Source: Halanaerobium sp. MA284_MarDTE_T2
Lineage (GTDB): Bacteria > Bacillota > Halanaerobiia > Halanaerobiales > Halanaerobiaceae
Direction of reading: 5' to 3'
DNA: 64,000 nucleotides
Assembly: GCF_003337245.1 (NCBI RefSeq)
Contig: NZ_QPJE01000003.1
Location: 1-64,000 of the forward strand
Each line of letters begins with the position of its first letter. Position 1 is the stretch's first letter. The translations under genes and the position numbers were made by a program. This document shows, one piece after another, positions 17,280 through 26,309 of this stretch. The notes under the pieces were generated by a model that was not told the origin of the DNA, ran no database searches, and saw only the letters and a list, made by a program, of their open reading frames with translations.

Positions 17280-18099
17280 AAAAGTACTTGAAGCAGAAAA
17301 TGTAGTTTTTAACTATCCAGATGGAACTAATGCATTAGATGGTTTATCCCTTAGCATTGAAAAGGGTAAAAAAATAGCTATTCTTGGAGCAAATGGTGCC
17401 GGAAAGTCAACATTATTTCTTCATTTCAATGGAATTTTAAAGCCTAAAAAAGGGAATATCAAATTTAGAGGGAAAAAAGTATCTTATAAGAAAAAAGAAT
17501 TGAAAAATTTAAGAAAAAATATTGGTATAGTTTTTCAGGATCCAGATATGCAGCTTTTTTCATCCAGTGTTTTTCAAGAAATTTCATTTGGCCCACTTAA
17601 TTTGGGTTTATCTGAAACAAAAACAAGGGAACGTGTTGATGAAGCTATGCAGATTATGGAGATTACTAATATAAAAGATAAACCTACTCACTTATTGAGT
17701 TATGGTCAGAAAAAAAGAATTTCTATAGCTGATATCCTGGCTATGAAACCTGAAGTTATAATATTTGATGAACCGACTGTCTGGCTTGATCCAAAACACT
17801 CAAAAGAGATATTAGGATTTATTAATCAGATTAATAAAAAAGGAACTACTGTAATTTTATCAACTCATGATGTTGATTTAGCTTACCAGTGGGCAGATTA
17901 TATTTATATTTTTTCTGATGGGAAAATCATTGGAGAAGGAAATTCAGAAAAAATATTTAGAGATAATAAACTTCTTAAAGAATCAGATCTTATAAAACCT
18001 TGGATAATTGAGGTATATGAAAAACTTATTCAAAATGGTAAAATATCTTCAACGGTTTCGGTGCCCAAATCTAAAAGTGAACTCTTCGAATTGATTTAA
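17272..18099 (+). CDS. cbiO: Cobalt ECF transporter ATP-binding subunit
   Basis: 275 aa from TTG 17272, 7 nt after GGTGGT and overlapping cbiQ by 8 bp; GTG codons at 17260/17263 lie on that site. ABC ATPase with Walker A GANGAGKST, Q-loop VFQDPDMQLFSS, signature LSYGQKKR, Walker B VIIFDEPT and switch His in STHD. Last gene of the first metal transporter. Confidence 0.93.
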   Translation: MSKKVLEAENVVFNYPDGTNALDGLSLSIEKGKKIAILGANGAGKSTLFLHFNGILKPKKGNIKFRGKKVSYKKKELKNLRKNIGIVFQDPDMQLFSSSVFQEISFGPLNLGLSETKTRERVDEAMQIMEITNIKDKPTHLLSYGQKKRISIADILAMKPEVIIFDEPTVWLDPKHSKEILGFINQINKKGTTVILSTHDVDLAYQWADYIYIFSDGKIIGEGNSEKIFRDNKLLKESDLIKPWIIEVYEKLIQNGKISSTVSVPKSKSELFELI

Positions 18100-18141
18100 A
18101 AAAATTGATTATTTTGTAGAATTTATTTTACAAAAGTATTC

Positions 18142-18157
18142 CTGCAGAATTCTGCAG
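18142..18157. promoter_or_regulatory. 16-bp perfect palindrome before cbiH
   Basis: CTGCAGAATTCTGCAG lies in the 71-bp gap between cbiO and cbiH, just before the AAAGGATG ribosome site. It could be an operator or a hairpin affecting cbiH translation; it has no T-run, so it is not a terminator. Confidence 0.4.
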
Positions 18158-18170
18158 AAAGGATGATTGG

Positions 18171-18914
18171 ATGAAGTTAAATGAAAATTTATATATAATT
18201 GGTATTGGTCCTGGTAATTTATCTGATATCAGCCGCAGAGCCTATCAGGTTTTAAAAGAGGTAGATGTCATAGTTGGTTATAAAAAATATATTGAATGTA
18301 TAAAAAAATTAATTTCCGAAGAACAGCAGATATATATTAGTGGAATGAGAAAAGAAAAAGAACGAGTTCAAAAAGCAATTGATTATGCCAAACAAGGTAA
18401 AAGATGTGCTTTAATTAGTAGTGGTGATCCTGGTGTTTATGGAATGGCAGGTCTGGCACTAGAATTGATAGAAGATCAAAAAATTAATATAAAAACAGAA
18501 ATTGTACCAGGTATTACTGCCGCTAATGCTGCAGCCGCTGTACTTGGTGCTCCACTGATGCATGATTATACTGTAATAAGTTTAAGTGATATTTTAACTC
18601 CCTGGAATCTGATTAAAAAAAGATTAGAAGCTGCTGCAGAAGCAGATTTTATAATTACTCTTTATAATCCTCGAAGTAGCAGAAGAAAAAAGCAGCTAAA
18701 AAAGGCTAGAGAAATTTTTCTAAAATATCGAAATCCAGAAACACCAGTTGGAATTGTCCGTAGTGTAGGAAGAGATGAAGAAGAGATTATGATCAGTACG
18801 CTAAAGAAGATGCCCTTAGAAAAGGTTGATATGCTGACAACAGTGATAATTGGAAATTCTCAGAGTTACATAGCAAATAAACAAATAATTACCCCAAGGG
18901 GTTACAATATATGA
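18171..18914 (+). CDS. cbiH: Cobalt-precorrin-3B C17-methyltransferase
   Basis: 247 aa. Tetrapyrrole methylase with GIGPGNLSDIS at the N-terminus and SSGDPGVYGMAG near residue 85, matching CbiH/CobJ. Catalyses C17 methylation with ring contraction to give cobalt-factor IV. The stop overlaps the cbiJ start by 4 bp. Confidence 0.94.
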   Translation: MKLNENLYIIGIGPGNLSDISRRAYQVLKEVDVIVGYKKYIECIKKLISEEQQIYISGMRKEKERVQKAIDYAKQGKRCALISSGDPGVYGMAGLALELIEDQKINIKTEIVPGITAANAAAAVLGAPLMHDYTVISLSDILTPWNLIKKRLEAAAEADFIITLYNPRSSRRKKQLKKAREIFLKYRNPETPVGIVRSVGRDEEEIMISTLKKMPLEKVDMLTTVIIGNSQSYIANKQIITPRGYNI

Positions 18915-19696
18915 TTTTACTTATTGCTGGAACATCTGATAGTTATCAAATAATCAAAGCTTTAAAAAAACAAAAAAAAAATTTAATAGCTACAGTCACT
19001 ACAGATTATGGAGAAAAATTAATTAAAGATAAATTTAAAATTAGAGTAATTAAGAAACGATTAGACCAGGATGATATTTATAATTTAATTAAAAAAGAAA
19101 AAATTTCATTAGTAGTGGATTCTACTCATCCTTTTGCGGAAGAAATAAGTAAAAAAGCAATAAAAGCAGCTGAAGAATCAGGAATTGAATATCTTCGTTT
19201 TGAAAGAAAAGAATTTGATTTAAGTCAGTATGCGTATTATAATGCAAAAATCATAAAAACTTCAAATTATGAAAAGGCAGCAAAAATAGCAAATGATTTT
19301 GAAAAAATATTTTTAACAACCGGCTCCAAAAATGTAGAAATCTTTATCAATGAGATCTCCAATTTTGAAAACAGATTATTTATGAGGATCATGACTTTCC
19401 CAGCATTTATTCAAAACACTATTGATCTTGGTCTGCCGCCTGCAAATATTATTGCAGCTAAAGGTCCTTTTACTAAAGAATTCAATCAGTCTTTATTTAA
19501 AGAATATGGGGCTGATGTAATAATTACTAAAGCAAGTGGAGATAGCGGTGGTTTAAAAAGCAAAATTGAGGCAGCAGTTGAGTTGGGGATAGCTGTTATT
19601 GTGATTCAAAGACCTAAGATAAATTATCCTCTTTTTTTTAATGAAGTTGATAATTTGATTAATTATATTAAAGCTAATTACAAAACTGAGGTGTAA
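18911..19696 (+). CDS. cbiJ: Cobalt-precorrin-6A reductase
   Basis: 261 aa. NAD(P)H-dependent reduction of cobalt-precorrin-6A. N-terminal LLIAGTSDSYQIIKALKK, then VVDSTHPFAEEISKKA and LFMRIMTFP segments characteristic of CbiJ/CobK. Coupled to cbiH by a 4-bp overlap and 2 bp from cbiG. Confidence 0.93.
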   Translation: MILLIAGTSDSYQIIKALKKQKKNLIATVTTDYGEKLIKDKFKIRVIKKRLDQDDIYNLIKKEKISLVVDSTHPFAEEISKKAIKAAEESGIEYLRFERKEFDLSQYAYYNAKIIKTSNYEKAAKIANDFEKIFLTTGSKNVEIFINEISNFENRLFMRIMTFPAFIQNTIDLGLPPANIIAAKGPFTKEFNQSLFKEYGADVIITKASGDSGGLKSKIEAAVELGIAVIVIQRPKINYPLFFNEVDNLINYIKANYKTEV

Positions 19697-19698
19697 CT

Positions 19699-20763
19699 AT
19701 GCTGAAAGATAAAAAAATAGCTATAATTATTTTGACTCCAGCCGCCAAAAAAATAGCTCTAAAGCTAAAAAAAGTAGTCAGCAGCCTGGATATATATTCG
19801 CCAAATAAATTAAAAGATAAGAATAATCAATTTTATTATTTTAATTCATTTAAAACAACAATAAATGATATATTTAATAAATATGATGGCATAGTTTTTA
19901 TCATGGCCCTGGGGATAGTTGTGCGGATAATTGCTCCGCTGCTGAATAACAAAAAAACTGATCCAGCTGTAATAACAATTGATGACTCAGGCCAGAATGT
20001 AATCAGTACTCTTTCTGGTCATCTGGGAGGAGCAAATCTGCTGACAGTAGAAATTGCTGCTGTTTTAGACTCTAATCCTGTAATTACTACCGCCACAGAT
20101 TGCAGTAATCAGCCTGCATTTGATCTTTTAGCTCAGAAACTTAACTGCAAAATAGAGCCTTTTAAAAGATTGAAAAAGGCAAATGGAGCTCTACTATTTG
20201 GTAAAGAAGTTCATATTTATACTGATTATAAAATTCATATTAAAGAAACTAAAAAATTAAAAAAACATAGTTTAAATTATGTTAATAACAAGATTAAAGA
20301 TGATGTTTTTGAAGTTATTATTTCCAATCAGCAGTATAAATTAAAAGAAAATCAACTGCAGTTAATTCCCAGAAATATTATTATTGGTATTGGCTGTAGA
20401 AAAAATATCTCTTTTTTCGCTATTAAAAGTGCATTAAATTCAATTTTGATTGAAAACAATTTATCTCGAGAAAGTATAAAAAAATTAGCAACTATTGATT
20501 TAAAAAAGAATGAAAAAGGTATTTTAAAACTGGCAGAAAAAAATGACTGGCCGCTTGAAATAATTACGCGAAAAAAAATCAGAGAAATTGAAGATAGTTT
20601 AAAAATAAAAAAATCAGATTTTGTTAAAAAAACAATTGGAGTTGCGGCAGCAGCAGCCCCGGCAGCAATTCTGGCATCAAACAATGGGGAATTAATAGTA
20701 GATAAGCAAAAATATGCAGGAATTACTCTAGCAGTTTTTGAGGAGGAAATTGAAAGTGAATAA
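19699..20763 (+). CDS. cbiG: Cobalt-precorrin-5A hydrolase
   Basis: 354 aa. Opens the delta-lactone and expels acetaldehyde; specific to the anaerobic pathway. Central motifs DGIVFIMALGIVVRIIAPLL and STLSGHLGGANLLT are family hallmarks, and the C-terminal domain carries GIGCRKNIS and a final Ala-rich GVAAAAAPAAILAS segment where many relatives have GV.EPAALLAS. Full length. Overlaps cbiA by 8 bp. Confidence 0.93.
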   Translation: MLKDKKIAIIILTPAAKKIALKLKKVVSSLDIYSPNKLKDKNNQFYYFNSFKTTINDIFNKYDGIVFIMALGIVVRIIAPLLNNKKTDPAVITIDDSGQNVISTLSGHLGGANLLTVEIAAVLDSNPVITTATDCSNQPAFDLLAQKLNCKIEPFKRLKKANGALLFGKEVHIYTDYKIHIKETKKLKKHSLNYVNNKIKDDVFEVIISNQQYKLKENQLQLIPRNIIIGIGCRKNISFFAIKSALNSILIENNLSRESIKKLATIDLKKNEKGILKLAEKNDWPLEIITRKKIREIEDSLKIKKSDFVKKTIGVAAAAAPAAILASNNGELIVDKQKYAGITLAVFEEEIESE

Positions 20764-22207
20764 AAAATTACTTATTGCCGGCAGTCGGAGTGGAGTTGGT
20801 AAAACTACAATTTCATTAGGGTTAATGGCAGCACTTAAAAAGCGAGGGCTTAAAGTACAGCCATTTAAAGTTGGACCTGATTATATAGATCCTGGTTTTC
20901 ATACTTTAATCTGTGGTAGGGATTCTTATAATTTAGACAGCTATTTTTTGGGAGCAGCTGGAGTTAAAAAAGTCTTTTCAGAAAACAGTAAGCAGGCTGA
21001 TATCTCGATGATTGAAGGAGTTATGGGTTTATTTGATGGTAAAGGTAAAGAGTCAGTCAGCAGTTCAGCTGAAATAGCTAAAATTATCAAGGCGTCTGTT
21101 ATTTTAATTATTGATGCTCGCAAAGTTGCTCAGAGTGCTGCAGCAGTAGTCTATGGTTATAAAAATTACGATCAAAAATTAAACCTAAAAGGAGTTATAA
21201 TTAATAATATAAGCAGTCCTCATCATTTCAAACTATTAAAAGAAGCAATTAAAGCTAAAATGAATGACTTAGTAGTTTTGGGCTATCTTCCTAAAAATCA
21301 GGATCTCGAACTTCCGGAAAGACATCTTGGTCTGGTACCAGTTTCTGAAAGTAGTGAACTTAAAGCATACAGTCAAAAATTAATTGAGATTATGGAAAAA
21401 TATATTGATATTGAGCAGGTAATAGAAATTTCGCAAGTAGAACCAGAAAATTTATTTAAAGATAATTCGGCTACGAAATCAACTATAAAAAATATAAAGA
21501 TAAAAAATAAAAGAGAAGAAAAAATTGAAACAAAAAGTTTTTCTGAAAATTTTAAAGGAAAAATGGAATCTGCAAATATAAAAATAGGTATTGCTTCTGA
21601 TCAGGCTTTTAACTTTTATTATCAAATAAATTTAGATCTTTTAAAAGCAGCGGGAGCAAAAATTGTCGAGTTCAGCCCCTTAACAGATTCTAGACTCCCT
21701 GAAGTAGATGCAGTTTATCTGGGAGGAGGATTTCCCGAAAGTTTTTTGCAAGAACTTGCTGCAAATAGAGAATTCAAAAGCGATTTCAAAGAAAAAGTCA
21801 AACAGGGACTTCCAGCTTATGCAGAATGCGGAGGGCTGATGTATTTCTGCCGTCAGGTCAAAGATTTTGAGGGGAAAGAATTTCAAATGCTGGACTTACT
21901 TCCAGCCGAGATAGAAATGACTTCTAAATTACAGGAAATGGGATATCGAGAAGTTGAAGCTTCAGCTGATAACTTATTATTTAAAAAAGGAGAAAAAGCA
22001 AGAGGGCATGTGTTTCATTATTCCAGAATTTCAAAGATTGACCAAAAAGTTAAAAGAAGTTATAATTATCGAAAAAAAGAAGAGGGTTACAGCAGTCTGG
22101 ATAATATTTTAGCCTCCTATATACACCTGCACTTTGCTTCTAACCTTCAAATAGTGAAAAATTATTTGGAAAAAGCTTTAATCTATAAAAAAAGTAGAGG
22201 TGCTTAG
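20756..22207 (+). CDS. cbiA: Cobyrinic acid a,c-diamide synthase
   Basis: 483 aa from GTG 20756, 9 nt after AGGAGG; TTG at 20750 is too near. Glutamine/ATP-dependent amidation at positions a and c of cobyrinate. P-loop AGSRSGVGKTT, VGPDYIDPGFH, VMGLFDG, C-terminal glutaminase with Cys in YAECGGLMYF and a late YIHLHFAS His. A Lys-rich insert (about residues 238-260) separates the two domains. Confidence 0.94.
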   Translation: MNKKLLIAGSRSGVGKTTISLGLMAALKKRGLKVQPFKVGPDYIDPGFHTLICGRDSYNLDSYFLGAAGVKKVFSENSKQADISMIEGVMGLFDGKGKESVSSSAEIAKIIKASVILIIDARKVAQSAAAVVYGYKNYDQKLNLKGVIINNISSPHHFKLLKEAIKAKMNDLVVLGYLPKNQDLELPERHLGLVPVSESSELKAYSQKLIEIMEKYIDIEQVIEISQVEPENLFKDNSATKSTIKNIKIKNKREEKIETKSFSENFKGKMESANIKIGIASDQAFNFYYQINLDLLKAAGAKIVEFSPLTDSRLPEVDAVYLGGGFPESFLQELAANREFKSDFKEKVKQGLPAYAECGGLMYFCRQVKDFEGKEFQMLDLLPAEIEMTSKLQEMGYREVEASADNLLFKKGEKARGHVFHYSRISKIDQKVKRSYNYRKKEEGYSSLDNILASYIHLHFASNLQIVKNYLEKALIYKKSRGA

Positions 22208-22208
22208 T

Positions 22209-23159
22209 TTGCAGTTCATATTATTTTTAATTATTGCCTTAATCATAGATTTGATTATTTCTGATCCGAACTGGATTACACATCCTGTTGTAATAATAGG
22301 TGGCTTAATAACTTTTTTGGAAAAACATTTACAAAAAGAAAGAGATGGTACTTTAGCTGCTAAATTAAAAGGTGGTTTTTTAGTAATCATAGTTTTATTA
22401 GTTAGCTATTTTATCTCAAATTATATTATTCAACAGTCACTGAGGCTAAATGAATATTTTGCTTATTTTATTGAAATAATTCTTCTGAGTTTAATGCTGG
22501 CCTTAAAAGGTTTGATCAAAGCTGGTAAAGAAGTTTATTTAGCCCTAAAAATCAATAATTTGGAGCAGGCCAGAAAAAAAGTCGATTTAATTGTGGGTAG
22601 AGACTGCAGTCAGAGCAGTCGCCAGGAAGTTATCAGAGCAGTTTTAGAAACTCTGGCTGAAAACACTTCAGATGGAATCCTGGCACCTGCCTTTTATTAT
22701 CTTTTAGGAGGGCTTCCACTTGCTGTTACATATAAGGCAGTAAATACTATGGATTCGATGCTGGGTTATAAAAATGATAAATATATAAATTTTGGCTATG
22801 CAGCAGCTAAAACTGATGATTTTTTTAATTATATTCCCGCCAGGATTACAGCATTTTTAATTATTGCAGCATCTTTTCTACTTGATTTCGATTTTAAGTC
22901 AGCTTTTAAAACAGTTTTAAATGATGCAGCAAAACATCCCAGTCCAAATGCTGGTTATCCAGAGGCAGCAGCTGCAGGAGCACTTTCTCTGCGTTTTGGA
23001 GGAATCAATTATTATCAGGGAGAGGAGAGTTTTAGGGCCTATATCGGACAGAAAAAGAAAAAATTTGAGGCTAGTGATATTTTAAAGCTGAATAAAATAA
23101 TTTATTATACGGTTGGATTATTTTTAATATTAGCTTTAATTATTTTTGCTTTGATTTAG
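22209..23159 (+). CDS. cbiB: Adenosylcobinamide-phosphate synthase
   Basis: 316 aa membrane protein from TTG 22209, 6 nt after AGAGGTG and 1 bp past the cbiA stop. Attaches aminopropanol phosphate (or its analogue) to adenosylcobyric acid. N-terminal DLIISDPNWITHPVV, the SRQEVIRAVLETLAENTSDG motif and KHPSPNAGYPEAAAAGAL are classic CbiB/CobD signatures. Followed by a 100-bp gap with nothing recognised. Confidence 0.94.
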   Translation: MQFILFLIIALIIDLIISDPNWITHPVVIIGGLITFLEKHLQKERDGTLAAKLKGGFLVIIVLLVSYFISNYIIQQSLRLNEYFAYFIEIILLSLMLALKGLIKAGKEVYLALKINNLEQARKKVDLIVGRDCSQSSRQEVIRAVLETLAENTSDGILAPAFYYLLGGLPLAVTYKAVNTMDSMLGYKNDKYINFGYAAAKTDDFFNYIPARITAFLIIAASFLLDFDFKSAFKTVLNDAAKHPSPNAGYPEAAAAGALSLRFGGINYYQGEESFRAYIGQKKKKFEASDILKLNKIIYYTVGLFLILALIIFALI

Positions 23160-23259
23160 AAATATCAAGAGCTTAAAAATATAAAATAAATATTTATAAA
23201 GTTAAATTTTTAATTTTAATTTGATTTATTAAAATTTAGTTATGAGAGGAGAATGAATA

Positions 23260-24189
23260 GTGCAGCAAGTTATACTTAGAGTTCCAGGCAGCTGTGGAGA
23301 ACTTCTTCAGGGCAGTATAGATGATCAGAATTTTTTGATTTCCTGCCCAATAAATTTATATACTGAAGTAAAGGCTCATTTTATTGATTCTGAAAAAAAA
23401 ATAATTATCAATAAGAACAACTCTAGCACAGAAAATACTTATAAAACAGAAATTGCAGTTAAAAAACTATTAAATCATTATAATTTTAAACAGAAAGCTA
23501 TAAAAATCAGAATAAATTCTCAATTAATATCAGGAATTGGGATGGCTTCTTCCACAGCAGATATAAGTGCTGCTGCTGCAGCAGTAATGCTTTTATTAAA
23601 AAATAAAGTTGATTTTAAGCTTTTGAAAAAAATATGTCTTGATCTAGAACCCACTGACAGTGTTTTTTTGGAAGGGATTAGATTTTTTGATCACTTAAAT
23701 GGGAAAAAAGATTATTTACTTACTGCTTTTCCTCCTGAAATAGATATACTAATCTTTAAAGAAAAAGGAACTGTGGATTCTATTAGCTTTAATCAATCAA
23801 AACAATTAAATCTTTTAAATAAAGACAAAGAAGAAAAAATAAAAAAATCTTTTAAATTAATAAAAAGTGGTTTTAAAGAAAATGATTATTATTTACTGGG
23901 GAGAGGTACTACTTTGAGCAGTCTTGCTCATCAAAAAATTCTTTATAAAAAAGATTTGAATAAATTATTACAGATAATCCAGAAAAATAATAAAATATAT
24001 GGGATAAATATTGCTCACAGTGGTACCATGATTGGAGTTTTAGCAGCTAAAAATTTAAGAACAGAAAAAATTTTAAACGAAATTAAAGAAAAAACAGAGC
24101 TTGAGCATTTAAAAAGAGTTAAAATAATTTCAGGTGGAATAGAAAGGAGGGTTAATAATGGAACACATGCATGGAGGCAGATTAACTGA
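23260..24189 (+). CDS. GHMP kinase, PduX-like L-threonine kinase
   Basis: 309 aa, GTG start after GAGAGGAG. The N-terminal VPGSCGELLQGSIDDQNFL motif is typical of PduX-like kinases; GIGMASSTADISAAAAA is the GHMP ATP loop. PduX phosphorylates L-threonine, and CobD then decarboxylates the product to aminopropanol phosphate for CbiB. It overlaps cobD by 32 bp, which supports exactly this role. Confidence 0.88.
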   Translation: MQQVILRVPGSCGELLQGSIDDQNFLISCPINLYTEVKAHFIDSEKKIIINKNNSSTENTYKTEIAVKKLLNHYNFKQKAIKIRINSQLISGIGMASSTADISAAAAAVMLLLKNKVDFKLLKKICLDLEPTDSVFLEGIRFFDHLNGKKDYLLTAFPPEIDILIFKEKGTVDSISFNQSKQLNLLNKDKEEKIKKSFKLIKSGFKENDYYLLGRGTTLSSLAHQKILYKKDLNKLLQIIQKNNKIYGINIAHSGTMIGVLAAKNLRTEKILNEIKEKTELEHLKRVKIISGGIERRVNNGTHAWRQIN

Positions 24190-25252
24190 GATGGCTCAAA
24201 AAAATAATTTGGATCCTGATGAGATTATTGACTTTAGTGCTAATATAAATTTTTTAGGACCCCCGTCTTTACTCTTAGAAGCTATTAAAAGTAATATGAA
24301 TAAAATAGAAAATTATCCTGAAATCAATTCGAAATCTCTTAAAAATGATATCGCAAAAAAACACTTTCTTGATCCTGAGCAGGTAACAGTTGCTAATGGT
24401 GCAGCAGAAATGATTTATCAGCTGACAAAGATATTAAAACCCAAAAAAGTGATGGTGATTGATCCTACATTTTCGGAATATGAGCTGGCAGCAGAGTCAG
24501 CAGCTGCAGCAGTAGAACATTTTAGCTTAAGTAAAAAAGCTGATTTTAAATTGGATTTAGAGAAGTTGAAAATAAGCTTAAATAAAGATATTGATCTATT
24601 GTTTATCTGTAATCCCAATAATCCAACTGCTCATTTATTAAAAACAGCTGAACTTGAAAGCTTAATTCAAAAAGCAGTTAAAGAAGAGATTATTGTTGTA
24701 ATAGATGAAGCCTTTATAGATTTCTTAACTGATCCCGATAAATATTCAACAATTAAATTATTAGACAGTTATAATAATTTAGTAATACTTAAATCAATGA
24801 CCAAACTATTTGCTATTCCAGGTTTGCGGCTGGGATATGCTCTAACAAATAAAAGTTTAAGTTTAGAACTGGAAACTAAAAGAGATCCCTGGTCAGTTAA
24901 TTATTTTTCGCAGCTGGCTGGAGAGATTATTTTTTCCAATCAGCAGGAAATAAAAGATTATGTTAAATTAAGTCAAGAAAAAATTGCTGCCGAAAGAAAA
25001 TACCTGTATCAAAAACTAAAAAAATTTAAAAAACTAAAAGTTTATCAGCCAACAACTAATTATATTTTTATAGATATTTCAGAAACAAATTATAACTCAG
25101 CCGAATTAAAACAGGAACTTTCCAAAGCAGCTATTTTAATTCGTAATTGTGATAGCTATTATAACCTACAGGATAACTATATTAGAGTTGCTGTTAAAAA
25201 TAGAAAGGCAAATAAGATCTTAATTGAAAAATTAAAAATTATATTAGATTAA
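24158..25252 (+). CDS. cobD: Threonine-phosphate decarboxylase
   Basis: 364 aa, ATG after AAAGGAGG. Fold-type I PLP enzyme of the CobD/HisC family: N-terminal HGGRLTEMA, DFSANINFLGPP, NPNNPTAHLL, PLP lysine in SMTKLFAIPGLRLGYA near residue 220. Starts within the kinase gene. It yields (R)-1-amino-2-propanol phosphate. Confidence 0.92.
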   Translation: MEHMHGGRLTEMAQKNNLDPDEIIDFSANINFLGPPSLLLEAIKSNMNKIENYPEINSKSLKNDIAKKHFLDPEQVTVANGAAEMIYQLTKILKPKKVMVIDPTFSEYELAAESAAAAVEHFSLSKKADFKLDLEKLKISLNKDIDLLFICNPNNPTAHLLKTAELESLIQKAVKEEIIVVIDEAFIDFLTDPDKYSTIKLLDSYNNLVILKSMTKLFAIPGLRLGYALTNKSLSLELETKRDPWSVNYFSQLAGEIIFSNQQEIKDYVKLSQEKIAAERKYLYQKLKKFKKLKVYQPTTNYIFIDISETNYNSAELKQELSKAAILIRNCDSYYNLQDNYIRVAVKNRKANKILIEKLKIILD

Positions 25253-25255
25253 AAA

Positions 25256-25354
25256 TTGGGTAGAGATTTTGGACATATTTCGGGAAGAGTCACTCAAATG
25301 GCAGCATTAATGTTGAATTTGAGAATCTCTTTTTATAAAATTAAGAAAATAAGG
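25256..25354 (+). pseudogene. Possible remnant of cobU C-terminus
   Basis: Between cobD and hemC a frame without its own start reads GRDFGHISGRVTQMAALM followed shortly by FYKIKK. The spacing resembles the C-terminus of CobU kinases (GR.fRd..GrvnQ.aA..., ending in G.PLKIK), with an apparent internal deletion. The frame runs on into hemC, so it could be misread as an N-terminal extension of that gene. Recognition is by eye over about 30 residues. Confidence 0.35.
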
Positions 25355-25363
25355 ATGATTAAA

Positions 25364-26293
25364 TTGAGTAAAAATTATATTATAGGTACTCGTGATAGCA
25401 ATCTTGCTTTGAAACAGTGTAATATAGTAAAAGAAAAACTACAAAAAAAATTTCCAGAAATAGGATTTGAATTTAAAGAAATTTCAACAAAGGGAGATCG
25501 AGAAAGAGATAAAAAATTTGCTGATATTAATGCAGAAGGTATTTTTGTTAGAGAAATAGAAATGGCCCTGATTTCGAGGGAGGTTGATCTGGCAGTACAT
25601 AGTTTTAAAGATCTTCCTACTAGGCTGCCCAAAGATTTAGAAATTGCAGCAATTGTTGATCGTGCTAATCGTTATGATGTACTTGCAGGGGCAGAAAAAA
25701 AGCTGGATGAATTACCTAAAGGGGCAAGGCTTGGAACTGGAAGTTTACGTCGAAAATCACAGCTTTTAGCTTACCGTTCTGATTTTGAAATTGTTCCTAT
25801 CAGAGGCAATGTAGAAACAAGACTAAAAAAGATTAAAAGTCAGAATCTAGATGGTATAATTTTAGCTGCAGCCGGTTTGGAACGTCTAGGACTTAAAGCG
25901 CAGATTACAGAATATTTACCACCTGAGATTTGTCTTCCTGCTGCCAGACAGGGTGCAGTAGCAGTAGAAATTAGAAAAGAAAGTACTGAACTAAAAAAAA
26001 TTTTAAAAATGATTGAAGATAAAAATACTGCTCTTGAAGTATGGACAGAGCATGCATTTTTAAAAGAGATGGAAGCTGGATGTCATGCACCACTTGCAGC
26101 CGAAGCATTAATTGAAGCTGAAAGCCTAACTTTAACAGCAGCAGTTGGGAAAATAGATGGCAGTAGAATTATAAAAAGAAAAGTCAGCACCAAAAAATTA
26201 AATTTAAATTCATTAAAAAAATTAGGAAAGGGTCTGGCACAAGAAATAAAAGCGGCTGGTGCAGCCGAAATTTTAGCTAGACTAAAGAAATAA
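25364..26293 (+). CDS. hemC: Hydroxymethylbilane synthase (porphobilinogen deaminase)
   Basis: 309 aa from TTG 25364, 8 nt after AAGGA; the longer in-frame extension upstream is not PBGD-like. Polymerises four porphobilinogens. IIGTRDSNLALKQ at the start, VHSFKDLPT, GTGSLRRKSQLL and RGNVETRL substrate-binding motifs, and the dipyrromethane-carrying Cys in EAGCHAPLA near residue 240. Opens hemC-cobA/hemD-hemB-hemL. Confidence 0.94.
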   Translation: MSKNYIIGTRDSNLALKQCNIVKEKLQKKFPEIGFEFKEISTKGDRERDKKFADINAEGIFVREIEMALISREVDLAVHSFKDLPTRLPKDLEIAAIVDRANRYDVLAGAEKKLDELPKGARLGTGSLRRKSQLLAYRSDFEIVPIRGNVETRLKKIKSQNLDGIILAAAGLERLGLKAQITEYLPPEICLPAARQGAVAVEIRKESTELKKILKMIEDKNTALEVWTEHAFLKEMEAGCHAPLAAEALIEAESLTLTAAVGKIDGSRIIKRKVSTKKLNLNSLKKLGKGLAQEIKAAGAAEILARLKK

Positions 26294-26309
26294 AAAAGGA
26301 GAATAAAAA

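Noticed and set aside
25256-25363. Longer hemC N-terminus starting at 25256
   Set aside because: The extra 36 residues do not resemble porphobilinogen deaminase, whose N-terminus begins at IIGTRDSNLALKQ; TTG 25364 has a spaced ribosome site.
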